NCBI GenBank assembly: GCA_963580455.1
Contig: OY756963.1
Span: 26,183,555-26,247,554, forward strand
DNA: 64,000 bases
From: Euonymus europaeus
Taxonomy: Eukaryota; Streptophyta; Magnoliopsida; Celastrales; Celastraceae
Direction of reading: 5' to 3'
A model generated the notes under the pieces. The model did no database searches. It saw nothing but the letters and a program-made list of their open reading frames with translations, and was not told where the DNA came from. Positions 1 through 14,604 of the stretch are shown here, in pieces. How positions within the stretch are numbered: position 1 is the stretch's first letter; each line of letters starts with the position of its first letter. Made by a program: the position numbers and the translations under genes.

Positions 1-952
1 TATATCTAAAATATCTATTGAATTAATATTAGTTGACTAATTAATAAATTAAGAAAACTAACTAGACATGGTCATGGTGTGATCGATGTAATTTGACTTT
101 TGTGCGTGTGTGTGTATATATATATATATAGATATAGGGTTTTGGCTGAGTGAGTGGGTGTGAGTGATGGAATGGTCTCCACCATCCAATTGAGCACAAA
201 CACTTTTTAAGGAGAGGAACTTTTAAGTTTTAACATGGGCCACTCATGTTCACGTACCCCATTTGACTTCATGCTTAAAAGGCCAGTAATGGAAGGGTGG
301 ACTCTTTCCCCTGGTGGGTCCCGTTTCCAAAGTCAGCTTAACTAGCTTGGCTCTCCGCTTCAATTTATAAGCACGCATTTTTATTTTATTTTTATTTTTG
401 AGATTTTTTTATGAGAAAATTTTATGATTTTGCACGCATAAATAAAAACATTTTGGAGAGAGAGTTACAGATTGGTTGATTACATTCTTTATATTGCTTT
501 TTTCTCAAATGGCATTTTATTATATGCTTGTTGAAAAGACATGGAATAAAACACCTTTTTTTTGTTTCATTAAAAAAATGAGTCAAATAATTTCAATTAA
601 TTATGTGCAAAAATTCATTTATAATTCGTACGATTGTTAAAGATCTAACCCCTTTATTCATTATCTTCACGAATAAATTAAACAAATTAATTATGCCATG
701 AGTTCATTGATTAGCATAAATGTTAAAGATATAAACACTTTATTCTTTCTCTTTACAGATAATCTATAATTATCAATTATGAATGCATAAATGCAGTTCG
801 AATTTACTGTTCTCAAAACAAGCTTACAAACAGTGTTTGCTCGGGTTTTACATTGAAGAAAAAAAAATAAAAATATATTTTGGTGTGGGTATAAGAATAT
901 CGATGTATACATGTCAAAGTTAACGTATTATGAATTTTGTATATGAACTCAC

Positions 953-1056
953 ACATATATTATATAAGAAAATGATCTCGTCTCTCTCTACTTGAACTCA
1001 TAATACATATATTATATAAGAAAATGATCTCGTCTCTCTCTACTTGAACTCATAAT
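953..1056. repeat. 52-bp tandem duplication, two copies
   Basis: Two head-to-tail copies of a 52-bp unit, 953-1004 and 1005-1056. Each begins ACATATATTATATAAG and ends ACTCATAAT. By eye the copies are identical, which suggests a recent duplication. Confidence 0.9.
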
Positions 1057-2674
1057 CTATGGGAGGTGGAAAATGGATACTCGAGTATCAATTCAATATG
1101 AATCAGTCTTACTAGCTCGTCGTCGTGTAACATCACAATCATATTGTTGAATGAAGAATGTGTCGCATTATTCAGGATTCAATTAAAATTGGGTTTTGAT
1201 AATTTCATAATTAAATTCTTATAAAAGTTCTGGATTGTCCATATTATATATATTTAGTTCTACTAATGGCTAATGCCACACTTATTTCCATCCTATTGTA
1301 ATGCAAAGGGGAGTCTTTTTAATTTTTTAATTTTGGTTTTCGTGAAAAAATAGAGAATAAGACAGCAGAGTCCTTTTAATTGAAAGATTTTACTTTATTT
1401 TTGCCAGGTTGAGGTCTAAGAACTAATAAAGGTCAGACAAGCTGAGCCGAGCCAGCCGGCTCAGTGTCTTTTATTCGGTGTTGTTGTGCTTTTGTGCTGG
1501 TCCTGGTCCTGGTCCTGGTCCATGGTATCGTCCACATGTTCGTAGGCCACTTCGTTTGTATCCCACACACACCTTCCCTTCTTTTGTCTAGGAGTAGTGG
1601 GGGCTACAATTCCATCCAAAATCATCATTTAAATGTTTTGTGTCTATTAAATTCAAATCGTGCGTATAACAATTGAATTAGGGGTTGGAAATTGTTTTGA
1701 TTTTAGTACAGACAATTAAAAACTACGAAATATTTTCTATGTTTGGATTCAGAGTGATTTGGATTTTTAAGCCTACTTAATTAATAATATCCGAATCAAT
1801 AAATTGGACAAATAATCTAATTTGAGTTAGGATTTGGACTACTAAATTTGATAAAAAAAATTGTGTTTGGTTTCGGATTCAAATTTAAACTGAATAAAAT
1901 ACTTGTGTTTAGATCCAAATTTCAATCATATAACTTATGTTCAAATTTGGTTTAATCCGAAACATATATAATTTTGCAACCCCTAAATAAAATCCAATGT
2001 TATGCATGATTTCAATGATCAATAATTTTTACTTTCAAGCCGGAATAACCTTATTAATTATTAATGAACATATTCATACTATTCATATGCCATTTTTGAA
2101 GAAAATATGATAATTAGCTAGGTTAATAGAACACATGGTCATCGAAAGATTGTCCGTGTTCGATTTTGGTAATCCAATAATCAAACGTTGATCACTGAAT
2201 TTTTGATTTTGTTCCAAATCTATCACTCGGTTAGATTTTACACAAAATGAGCAATCAACCCGCTTACGTGGCGGATTGACCGTTAACAAACCATCCAAAT
2301 TTGACAGAATTTTTGAGGTAGCTGATAAAAGTGCTGGAGTTTGTGAAACCAAGTTAAAATCATTAATTAATGCAATTAAAATGGGATTAAATTAAAATCG
2401 TAAACTAAAAGCCTAAAACTATAATTAATAACCAAAATAAAAAAAATAAAATTTGTGTGGCTTCCGTTCAATACCAGTCCTACCACTTCAATCTGTCGAG
2501 CACCTCGCCATTTCCCACCTTTCTCAAAGCCTCATGCAAAGCTTTCATGGCATAGTTATCAAAGCTATGTCTCAAATGACTAAATAAACCCAAGGCTCGT
2601 CTCTTCCAGATGAATGACTATCGACTAGGACTCTTGCAAGCAAAAGGGAGAAGATAGGCTCGGAGATGGAAGAG

Positions 2675-2784
2675 CCAAAGACGGAGCAAAGTTGCATCTT
2701 GACAATTGGAAGTGCAAATGCAATCACTACCAAAGACGGAGCAGAGCTGCATGTTGACAATCGAAAGTGCAGATGCAATCACTG
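2675..2784. repeat. 55-bp tandem duplication, two diverged copies
   Basis: Copies at 2675-2729 and 2730-2784 both begin CCAAAGACGGAGCA and end around GCAATCACT. They differ by several substitutions, so the event is older than the 52-bp duplication upstream. No coding meaning is evident. Confidence 0.8.
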
Positions 2785-4980
2785 CCATCGCTGGAGTGAG
2801 TGAGCGGCTTTAATTAAAGTTTCACATTATGTTTGGGTACAACTAGACACAAAAATTGCATTTAGTACCATCTTCGTTGGAAAAATTGAATTGACATTTG
2901 AGATTGTTTGAGGATGAAGATGAATTGGGGATTGAGGGATTAGGGCAAAAGGTTGAAGATGGATTTAGGGATGAGGATGAAGATGAGTTTTAATTTTTTT
3001 TTTTAAATGCCATCTGTATTTTTTTACGAAAAAAAATAATTACAAATATTCACGTAGAAATCATGTAGCCAACTATTTAACAGTCAAATAATTTAACTAT
3101 TCATTTTGGGCAAAATCTAATGATGAAATTCGGAGATCAAATTAAAATATTTTAATTTTTGGATGATCAAAACTAAAAATTGACAATTTTTAGGTGATTA
3201 TATGTTCTATGAATCAAATAATTTAATATACTTTCGAGGAGAAAATGCACTCAATTTTAATTGAAATTACATCCTTCCCCAACCCGTCTATACAATTCTA
3301 CGAAATTGCTGCCTTCCCCCAGGGCATATGACGTAGTAACAAAGTGCGAGTGATTGGGGCCCCCGCACTTCGTGCTTTCTTTTAATTAGGTCCTTCATGT
3401 CATACTAGCATCCCCTTGCCTACACTTTGTTCTGCCCAAATTACATCTATGCCCTTCTCAGCCTCGCTCCCCACCCCCTTCCCTTAATATTAAGTTGAGT
3501 AGTTTCAATTTTCATTTGCTAATAAGAGATTTGGACATTATTGTTATAAAATTTTGGAAAATGATAACGTGTATTCTAAGGATACTAGATAGTGATAAAA
3601 AAATATCCAGTTAAATCCGAAACAATTTTATCGCACTATGTGTTGCAAGTCAAAAAAAATTAGTTGAGAGTGTATTCATCGTATAATATTTGAGATCCCC
3701 AAAATGTAACCCCCGATTAATTTGAAATTTTGGATGTTAAGTGGTGACCCCTATTCACCCACATCACACGCGATGGTGAATCTTTATTTAGTGTTCTACA
3801 GATACACGTTATCATTTTTCATAAACTTGTTAGGACTATTAAAGTTTTTTTGATCTATGGGTGTGAGGATGTTGACTCTTCATGCATAAGCTAATTCATT
3901 AATGCTTTCAACAAATTTTAACTCTTCTCATATGAATTAGTTTGAAACAAATTTTGTATTTTCCCTCGTACGTAATTATATTGTCTTGAGCTTCTTCTGA
4001 CTTTTAATTCGATAAATAATTTTAAATATTTATTAGATTGAATCTCAAAATATTTCATATAGAATGTTTGTATTTAGGTTTTGTTAATTTCAAATTTAAA
4101 TAATCATCCTTCTTTCTGCTCGATCTCCTAATATGATATCTGGATTTCACAAAGTAAATGTAAGTGATATTATTCTATATTAAATTAAAGCGGACCTCTT
4201 TTGATGATGTAGAATTATAATGTATATTTCTTACATTTTCTAAAATTAATAAGGTAAATCATAAAATGTCGTTGAATTTAAATCTCTAATTAGAGAGATT
4301 TGCCGTTAATCAATTCGATCGACCACCTCACGTGGACAATCATTAGTACTTTTTGTTCAACATTATTATTTTTGCGCTATAAAATTGTCCTTTATAAAAA
4401 CAGTTAAAATACCCTAATCTACCCGCGGTAGTAGTTGATTTATGAATTTCTGGCCAATAAAGCATGACAAAAAAAAAGGGTGCATCTAGCAAGATTTCAC
4501 ATTCCAAATGCGCAATTTCAACTAATAGAAACTTAACAAACACACCTAAATCTTACCTTAATACCCAAAATTTCCTTTCCAGTTTTTTTCTGTCTGTGAC
4601 AACTTTACAATGTTGACATCGTGCTGGACATTTCCCGTCCAAGCCCATTTGCGTAATTTCGCTTCCACCTCCCTAATATACATTTCCAATTTGCCACGTC
4701 AACTTCTCACATTTTGCCACGTATGCAATTGGGCCCCCTGTACGGAGTGTGCCGCCAATAAATAGTGTCCCCAAGTCCCAACAACACACTGCAGCTGCAA
4801 GAACCTCGTCCTCCTGTGGGCCAAAAACTCGCTCTCACCTGCTCCTCCAGCAATCGTTCTCGCTCTCTCAAAAGAGCTTGATATTTCGCCGAAATCTCGC
4901 CGACGAAATAGCCAAGGCTTTAGAAAAATTTCGGAGATTTATAGTATCAAAACGTCGTTGGTGAGTCGACTTTACTGGCG

Positions 4981-7900
4981 ATGCCGATGGCAGCAGGGCC
5001 TGCAGCACCGGAGAATCGAGCTCCTCCGCAGATGCCGGCTGTGGTTCCGATGCAAACACCGGTGGTGATGTCGGATGCCTTCACTAAGGACGCTATCCTG
5101 GCCTGGTATCGTGGCGAATTCGCGGCGGCAAACGCGATTATCGACGTGCTCTGTACACACCTGGCTCAGTTCAGTGAGTCGGGATCGGAGTACGACGCGG
5201 TGTTCTCGGAGATACACCGGAGGAGGATGAACTGGATCCCGGTGCTCCAGATGCAGAAGTATCACTCAATTGCTGATGTGGCGCTTGAGCTGAAGCAGGT
5301 GGCTGCGAAGAAGGCGGAGGCGAAGAAGAGTGGCAATGAGAACCGGAAGGAAGTAGAGGTGTTTGAAAATGAGAAAGAAAAAACTGCCGAGAAAGTGATG
5401 GAAATCGAAGGAAATGCTGGCGAAGATGGGCCTGGAGAGGTTTATAATCAAGAGGAAGATTCACCAGACAGTGAAATTACTGATTCAGGTGAGTATGAAT
5501 ACCGGTCTTCGAATAAATGTAAAAAGTAATCAATTAGCTAATTGTTATCTGTCAGATTTACTGAATCTTCTCTTTCATGTCGATTTTGTTGAGAATTGGA
5601 GAATTCTTGAAACTGCCCTTTTTAATTTGTGGACTTTTCCGGCGGAAAATGGCCTACGAGAGTTGGATTTGGTTTCATATTCAGCTGAGAATTTATTTAC
5701 GTACGTTTTCTTTAGTCTGCAGATTGACCAACCGGATTCGATTTGGACTCGCGCTAAGTAGATATTTAAGTCTTGAATTAACAGAATGATTTATCCTGCA
5801 GTGGTTTTATATATATATTAGGGTTTATATATTTTTATCGTCGTCTATATTTTCCCGAATTTTCTCAGGAAACAAACAGCTGAACCATGTTTTTCTGCAA
5901 CTGATCAGGATTCAATATTTGTTTGCAAATTTTCCGAATTTGAATTCAACGTTCTGTTAGATAATACAGATGTAGTTTTGACAGTTCATTGCAGATTTTG
6001 ATCAATTTATAATCTTTACTTTACGTTTTTTCAAAAATTCCCTGTTGTATTCATTTTTTCCGGATTTTTCCGGAAAATACTAAAATGAAATGGATATTTT
6101 TTGAAATGTAAATTTAAGTAGTGAGGTTTTGAGTTTTTCGCGGTGGCCTAAAAGGTTTTCTCTTCTCTGCGGTCGACGTTCATACAGTTAGTTTTGGGGG
6201 AAAAAGGGGCTGCAATGCAAATTATATACAATGTGTATCGGTGTTGATTTAAGATAAGTACATATTGTATGGAATTTAAATTGCAGCACCCTATCCCGTT
6301 TTGGGAGTATCAAATGCCCTGACGTTGATGCAATCGCCTCGTGATGTGTGCAATGATTTCATTGTTGGCGGCGTGGATCATTACAACTGTGTGATTTAAC
6401 TTGACGTCAAGGGGTTGCTTACTTGCTTTTCTGTAAATGGGCTGGGTTTGGTTTGTTTTAATTGAGTTTGACGATAGGAGCTGGGTTTGGTTTTATTGAG
6501 TTTGACAATAGTTATTACTTATTACGTGACTCGGGGTCGGCAGACTCATTTGACTGGAACGAGTTTCCGGGTCAAAACGGCGGGTGGGCGATCCAATGAA
6601 GGCGGATAGGCTTTTATGTTTGGGTAAAAAATTAGTTGTCGTGCTGTCAGCATTCTTATTTTTTGGGACCGACGTGTTTGGTGCACGTTCGGGACTAAGA
6701 GCTTGGCCACGGAAGCGACACAGAATTGTCCGAAGTCTAACAAAGAGGGGCCCATCTTGGAATGTAGAATTAATATACATACAAAATGATGACATGGCTT
6801 ATTTGGCTCACATTTTAATTGTCTTTTTTTTTTCCTTTCTTTTTAAAAAGAATTATTTATGCTTTCTATAATGCAGGATCTCATGAGGTGCGGTCCAGCA
6901 CTGAACATATAATTGACATATGTTCCAACCATAAAAGCTGTGAGGGGAGAGCTGCACAAATCAAGTTGACAAAAGGCTTTTCAGCTAAGGAGCAAGTGAA
7001 GGGACACAATGCAAGTCCTTTCTTTCTCATCGTTGTGATGAAATTCACATTTTGTTGAATAATTATATAAATGTGGATGTCTGTTACTAATTGACCCATT
7101 GTTTCAATTGGCAGGCGAATGTTGTGAAAGGTCTGAAGTTGTATGAGGACGTATTCACTGACTCAGAGCTGTCTAAATTGACTGACGTTGTGAACGAACT
7201 CCGTGTTGCTGGCCAGAAGGGAGAACTCTTAGGTAGTTAGGTGGCCCTCTCACTTGGACTGTTTTCCCTCTCAACCTTTTGTTTGTTTGTGAGGTTGCCA
7301 GAGTTTTTTTTATTCATTTTCAACACTAAAACAATTCCATTGTCCATCATTGAGGCAAGAATTGGTGAGTTTTTTGTTCATAACATTGCACATCCCTTGA
7401 TTGGAAATACAGGTGAGACGTTTATCTTGTTTAACAAGGAGGTGAAGGGAAACAAGAGAGAGCTTATTCAGCTTGGGGTTCCAATATTTGGACATGTAAA
7501 AGAGGAAGCAGCAAGCAACAACCAAACTGGTAAATATACTTCTATATGTTTCGCTTCTGTTAGCTGGTCTACATAACTTAACGTAACTTTCAAGGCAAAT
7601 CTAAGATTTTTGATGTTTCCAGGTTACATAGAACCGATTCCAGCTATTCTACGAGGTGTCATCAATCACCTAATTCAGTGGCAATTAATACCTGAATACA
7701 GGAGGCCAAATGGCTGCATCATCAACTTCTTTGATGAGGTATTCCTTGTGTTGTTAAGTGTCAATTCTTTTTGAAAACATTTGAAATTGCATTCAGTTAC
7801 GTTTCAGTCTCTGTTATGAGCACTTTAACTGTACGTTAGAATAATTATAAACAGATTAAGGGACACTTCGTAAATACGTTCGTTTTTCTTTTGGTGCAGG

Positions 7901-9203
7901 GAGAATATTCACAACCTTTTCTGAAGCCGCCCCACTTGGACCAGCCCATATCTACCCTGCTCCTATCTGACTCAACCATGGCCTTCGGAAAGAGAATTGT
8001 GAGCGATAACGATGGGAACTATAGAGGGCCACTCATGCTTTCACTCAAAGAAGGGTACACACTAAATTTCTGAGTAGTATTTACACAAAATAAAGTCGCA
8101 GAACAACATAAATTGGCAGACTCAGGGCCATGATGTTTGAACTCAAAGAGAACTGTATGTAACCATGGGAAGATGACAAGTTCTACTCCAAAATTTTCGC
8201 CTCTGAAACTAGAATGGACTTTGCTGGCCATGTAGCTAGAGGAAATAGCGGACGTCACTGATAGCCTGTTAGCATCCGACTAGTTACATACTACACTGAG
8301 CATATTAATATTTTTAAGTTGGGGGTCGTAACTTGGATTGGACCTTAAAAAACTTCTCAAATAGAGAAGTTAGTCAATATCATTGCCAAAAAGATTTACA
8401 TGAGGAGGTTCTGAAGAAGACGGTCTTATTAATCTTCTGCTCAAGCTTTTTACAAGAATATATGGGGCTGAATGTTTGGAAATGGTTCAGTGCATTTTTA
8501 TGACCTTTTCAGTACTAGTAGCAAGTGCATGCTGCATTATTGTGACAATTTGCTGACCATTATGTTATGGTACAGAGATTCTTTAGATGTGTTTCCCAAT
8601 TAAACCAGTGGTGGCGGCTTGTATTGCATGATAGTTCTCTTATGTGCTGTCCATTATATACCCCTGCTGCCACTGATCCCAATTGAGAAGCTGATTTGTC
8701 TCTCTCACGATCCTGTACAATTTTGCAGGTCTCTTTTAGTCATGAGGGGAAATAGTGCTGACATGGCAAGGCATGTCATATGCCCATCTCCCAACAGAAG
8801 AGTCAGCCTCACATTCTTCCGAACTCGACCAGACTCGAACCATAACCGTTCACCTCCTACAACTCCCATGGCAGGTGCAATGACTCTCTGGCAGCCTGGC
8901 ATCACAAGCCCTTATGCAATGACAAATGGAGTTCCCAGTGGCTATGAATCAATGGACGGGATGGGAAACTGGGGAATTGTTCGTGCCCCTGTGGTCATGT
9001 TGGCTCCTGTGCGCCCTGTGATGCTGAACCCAAAAAGAATGCCTAATGGAGGTACTGGGGTTTTCTTACCCTGGACTGTGGGATCAAGAAAACCTGCAAA
9101 GCATCTCCCTCCTCGGGCCCAAAGAAGGCGACTTCTTGCATTGCCCTCTTCAGTTGAAACTCACGTGGCGGAATCCACTTCTGAAGCAGGCAGCAGTGTT
9201 TGA
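4981..9203 (+). CDS. ALKBH10B: ALKBH10B-like RNA demethylase (2OG/Fe(II) dioxygenase)
   Basis: Seven coding exons: 4981-5488, 6877-7010, 7115-7232, 7413-7529, 7623-7738, 7900-8054, 8729-9203; 1,623 nt, 540 residues. The AlkB fold lies in exons 3-7. The Fe(II) facial triad reads H343-x-D345 (in PPHLDQP) and H398 (in MARHVICPS), followed by the 2-oxoglutarate arginine region in RRVSLTFFR (406-414). Plant ALKBH9/10 proteins remove m6A from mRNA, and ALKBH10B is known to affect flowering-gene transcripts; that role here is inferred by homology. Exon 1 encodes the N-terminal AYRGEFAAANAIID-type region and a charged, coiled-coil-like stretch. The tail after residue 420 is proline- and glycine-rich. 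The intron after exon 2 starts with GC (GCAAGT), and phase and conserved NVVKGLKLYED sequence support that choice. ATG at 4981 is the first in frame. Confidence 0.92.
5489..6876 (+). other. Large first intron of the ALKBH10B-like gene
   Basis: A 1.39-kb GT-AG intron (CAG|GTGAGT donor, ATGCAG acceptor) with T-rich stretches. Short ORFs on both strands inside it show no recognisable protein. I see no transposon with clear ends. Confidence 0.8.
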
Positions 9204-11380
<2,177 letters not shown>

Positions 11381-12790
11381 TTAAGCTTTAACTGGCTCAT
11401 CATCTTCTTCAATATCCCAACTCAAGTCTTCATTGTCTTCTGCAGTGCTCAGATGTTTTATAAGATCAGCTCTATTAGGGTTCCCACCATGAGTAGTTTT
11501 CTTATCACCCTTTTCCTCGATGCTGCTAAGATCCTCAATCTCATCCCAACCAAGGTCTTCTTCCTCATGAGTGGATGTCAAGGAAAAATCACTGTCTTTC
11601 CCAGATTCTCCAGCATTACCCATTCGTTCCAGAACCACTCTCTCATCTGATTTAGACACAGCAACTTCATTATTCTTATCCGAATTCATCTTCTCATCAT
11701 CCAATTTGTCATTATTAGATCCCTCAACACTTCCTTTACCCTCTTTGTCCACTTTGGATATCTTGTCAGATTCCTGAACAGAGACCTTCACAATTTGCTC
11801 AGAATCTCTAACACTCAACTCTCTATTCTCCAATGTTTCACCTTCGGGTACCATGTCAGTCTCTTTTTGGGGCTTAACCTTCTCTTGCATCTCACTAGCA
11901 TCAGCAGAACTCGCACCCTGCAATGCCTCCTCTTTCACAAGTGCACCAGAATCTTTATTACCCATCTCCTCTTTAGCCTTGGAATTAGGTTTAGACAACC
12001 AACCCCTCTCCTCCTCGAATTCCTCATCATCAACATCCCAACTCAAATCATCCTCTTCTGCAGCTCTCTTCACCATAATAGCTCTCAAATGATCAACTTG
12101 CTTAAGCCTGTCCACCCTATAGTAATACCTACACCAGAATGTCTCATGATCCACACTGCTTGGAACAACCCTCTTATATATACTCTCCATTGTCCTATTT
12201 TCTTCAAACAAGCTCCCCATGTCCTCACTATTCTCCTTCAAATCAAACCTTAATTTCCAGTTGTTATAGTCATCCAAATCCTCAGGCTCATCACAATACG
12301 TGCTCGCATCGCCCTGAATCCCGTGAACGTGTGCATCGAAACGACTATACTTTTTGTTACTACTAAAGTTCCTATCATTACTATTGTAATATGAAGAATC
12401 AGATTCGTGATCAGCAGACAGGATTGCGTCCTTACCTTGTGAGATGATCTGGGTCGTCCCTTTCAAAACGGTGCTCCCAATTTCGTCAATCTTATGAGTC
12501 ACGTTCTCGAGCGAACCCTGGGCAACCTCGATCTCCTTCCTTAGACCCGATCCGAAATCCTTGAGATCGCGACGGTATGTCTCCAATACTGATTCGGATT
12601 TGGTGGATATGGTTTTGAAAAGACCCCCGAAGCTCCAAGCTCCAGAAGCACCGTCGTTGGCGTCCGAATTGGTTTGTTGAGGGTCCGGATCTGGGCTTTC
12701 TTGATGAACTTCATTTCGGGGAGAATCTGATTTTTGTTTGGCTGGTTGGGTACCTTGATCGTCCGAGAAAACTGATTTGAAGAAATCCAT
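11381..12790 (-). CDS. BSD domain-containing protein
   Basis: A single exon encodes 469 residues. I start at 12790 (MDFFKSVFSDD) rather than the in-frame ATG 51 nt upstream, because plant homologues usually begin with this short hydrophobic-aromatic motif. Residues 52-125 form an amphipathic region, and the BSD domain (about 175-235) carries the signature FWCRYYYRV near 218. BSD domains occur in TFIIH p62 and in synapse-associated and DOS2-like proteins. The plant single-BSD proteins are poorly characterised, so no biochemical role is asserted. The C-terminal half is strongly acidic and contains three spaced D-L-(S/G)-W-D motifs at about 248, 412 and 455. The gene converges with the ALKBH10B-like gene. 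Confidence 0.88.
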   Translation of the reverse strand: MDFFKSVFSDDQGTQPAKQKSDSPRNEVHQESPDPDPQQTNSDANDGASGAWSFGGLFKTISTKSESVLETYRRDLKDFGSGLRKEIEVAQGSLENVTHKIDEIGSTVLKGTTQIISQGKDAILSADHESDSSYYNSNDRNFSSNKKYSRFDAHVHGIQGDASTYCDEPEDLDDYNNWKLRFDLKENSEDMGSLFEENRTMESIYKRVVPSSVDHETFWCRYYYRVDRLKQVDHLRAIMVKRAAEEDDLSWDVDDEEFEEERGWLSKPNSKAKEEMGNKDSGALVKEEALQGASSADASEMQEKVKPQKETDMVPEGETLENRELSVRDSEQIVKVSVQESDKISKVDKEGKGSVEGSNNDKLDDEKMNSDKNNEVAVSKSDERVVLERMGNAGESGKDSDFSLTSTHEEEDLGWDEIEDLSSIEEKGDKKTTHGGNPNRADLIKHLSTAEDNEDLSWDIEEDDEPVKA

Positions 12791-13028
12791 TAGAGGAAAA
12801 CACTGAAGCGTTTTAGACGTAAAAAGATTGGGAATTCGCACGTATCTTCGGCGGAGTTTACAAGTTAGGCCCTACCCAACCAAACGACTCAACTCGAGCG
12901 GTCTTGATTCATATTTAGTTATTCCCTATTAATTTTTTTATTTAATTAATTATTTTAATCTCTTAATCAATATATTGAGCACTTATTTGATTTTTAATTT
13001 TGATTTTAATTAATTTTTATTTTGTTGG

Positions 13029-13250
13029 TTTAGCAAATCCGTTAGCGTAAGATTTAGCGCTTATTATTTATATTACAGTAAGAAAATCTGATATACGAGC
13101 CTAACTTAACGAATCCGTTTCCATTAGAGTTTAACACTTATAGTTTAGGTTATAATATGGAAATCCGATACATAAGCCTGTTAGGGTTTAACGGATTCAT
13201 TCTCTTTAGGGTTTAAAATTTATTGTTTAGATATATGAGTTACAATAAAC
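13029..13250. repeat. Degenerate ~80-bp tandem repeat, about 2.6 units
   Basis: Successive units start with AATCCGTT or ATTCATTC-like sequence, then a TTTA-G-(C/A)(G/A)CTTAT block, then GATA(T/C)A(C/T)GAGCC or similar. Copies are diverged and AT-rich. No coding potential was seen. Confidence 0.5.
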
Positions 13251-13305
13251 TCTTAAAATATGAGTTATTTATCACTACCCGTGAGTTCATACGTAGGCTG
13301 ACTTA

Positions 13306-13678
13306 GAGCAACTTTCAGTGTCACACACTTCTCAAAATTTTCATTTTTTTAATTGATTCACACCTCTATTACACAAAAAATTAAGCCACACACTTATCTA
13401 CACCATCCAAACACAATCTACACCCATTAACAAAACACAAGTTCCTATACATTTTTTCCTTTCTCCATTAACAAAACTTCTAAATGTCAAGTGTCCCTTA
13501 TCAATTTTCCAACAAAACTACATCAAAATTAATACTAGATTCAACATCTTTTACAAAAAATAACTCACATACTTATTCACATCATCAAAACACATATCTC
13601 AATATAACCACATCAGCAAAAATACGCATTTTCATACATTATTCAGTACCCATTTTCATGTGCCCACTGCACTTGTTC
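13306..13678. mobile_element. MITE-like element flanked by TTA
   Basis: The left end reads GAGCAACTTTCAGTG and the right end, read on the minus strand, GAACAAGTGCAGTGGGC. These are imperfect terminal inverted repeats of the 'GAGCA..CAGTGGG' sort common in small plant DNA elements. TTA at 13303-13305 and 13679-13681 forms a plausible 3-bp target duplication, as in PIF/Harbinger (Tourist-like) elements. At 373 bp there is no transposase, so it would be non-autonomous. Superfamily is inferred. Confidence 0.5.
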
Positions 13679-13681
13679 TTA

Positions 13682-14604
13682 TTACGCTACCTCTCTCATT
13701 TTTAAATAAAAGTGTTAAAGATCGCAATATTTTTTCCCTAAACATTTCACTTGAGATGAAGAACCTACATAATTCATATAAAATCATGCGCCTCACAAAT
13801 TCCATGTTATTTATAAGAGTCTCTCTCAACATTTGGGAGATAACTGAGACAGAAATATATTAAAATCTTATGATTTTGGATATGAAACATTAAAACATTA
13901 AAGTAAAGTGACTTGTGTTCCAATTTTATGCAACTGCATGATAATGGGATCAATAAGATTGAGCTGTTCCTATTACAACTAAAGGAATCTACAAAAGGAA
14001 ACGATTAACCAACACACACACACATCCATATATGTTGGGTGATGCTCGAACAATCTTGAAAGGGTAACATTCAATGTTCTAGCAATAGTTAATTAAGACA
14101 AAAAACATGATTAGTGTGTCACTTTGATTGGTGTCCATGGGCCCACTCACATGTGAGAATCTTGTGAGAAAAAGGAACGTGACAAACTTTAAGCAAGGTA
14201 GAATTCCACTAGCTACAATGCCTATATTCTCGATCGAATCATACATATTAAAATGGTCAAAATTTCAAGTCTATTATTCTTACTGCTTTTGCTTTTCTAC
14301 TGCACCACCTCGAGAGGGAATCACACACCCTCGAAAAGTGTATGACTAATGCTTCCCTGAAACTGCGCGTTCTTGCCTTTTCTACTATGCCCTCTTTTTC
14401 AAGCATAGAATCATCACAAGTATTGGATAAACCCGCAAAACAAACAGTATACTTACAAATAGAGACATCTATATATGTGCTGCTTCTTTTGTTTCTTTCA
14501 CAAGTGGGTTTTTGTTCATTTGCAGTTTTGCAAACAAAATTATGCAAAACAAAGAGAGCCAATTTGAGACTCATGGGATTTGTCATAGACTCTTCAATCT
14601 CATC
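13682..14604. other. Intergenic upstream of the small ORF at 14605
   Basis: AT-rich sequence with scattered short ORFs and no recognised protein. Part from about 14300 may be the 5' UTR, and possibly a 5' intron ending at a TTTGCAG near 14525, of the ORF that follows. Confidence 0.5.

Larger units (their letters stand above)
1..4700. other. Gene-free AT-rich intergenic region
   Basis: No open reading frame here shows recognisable protein sequence or plausible splice partners on either strand. The stretch is AT-rich with a GT/TA microsatellite near 101-130, a TGGTCC hexanucleotide run near 1500, and two short tandem duplications listed separately. Weak inverted or degenerate repeats resembling old MITE debris occur around 2100-2400 and 3100-3250, but I could not define their ends. 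Confidence 0.7.
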
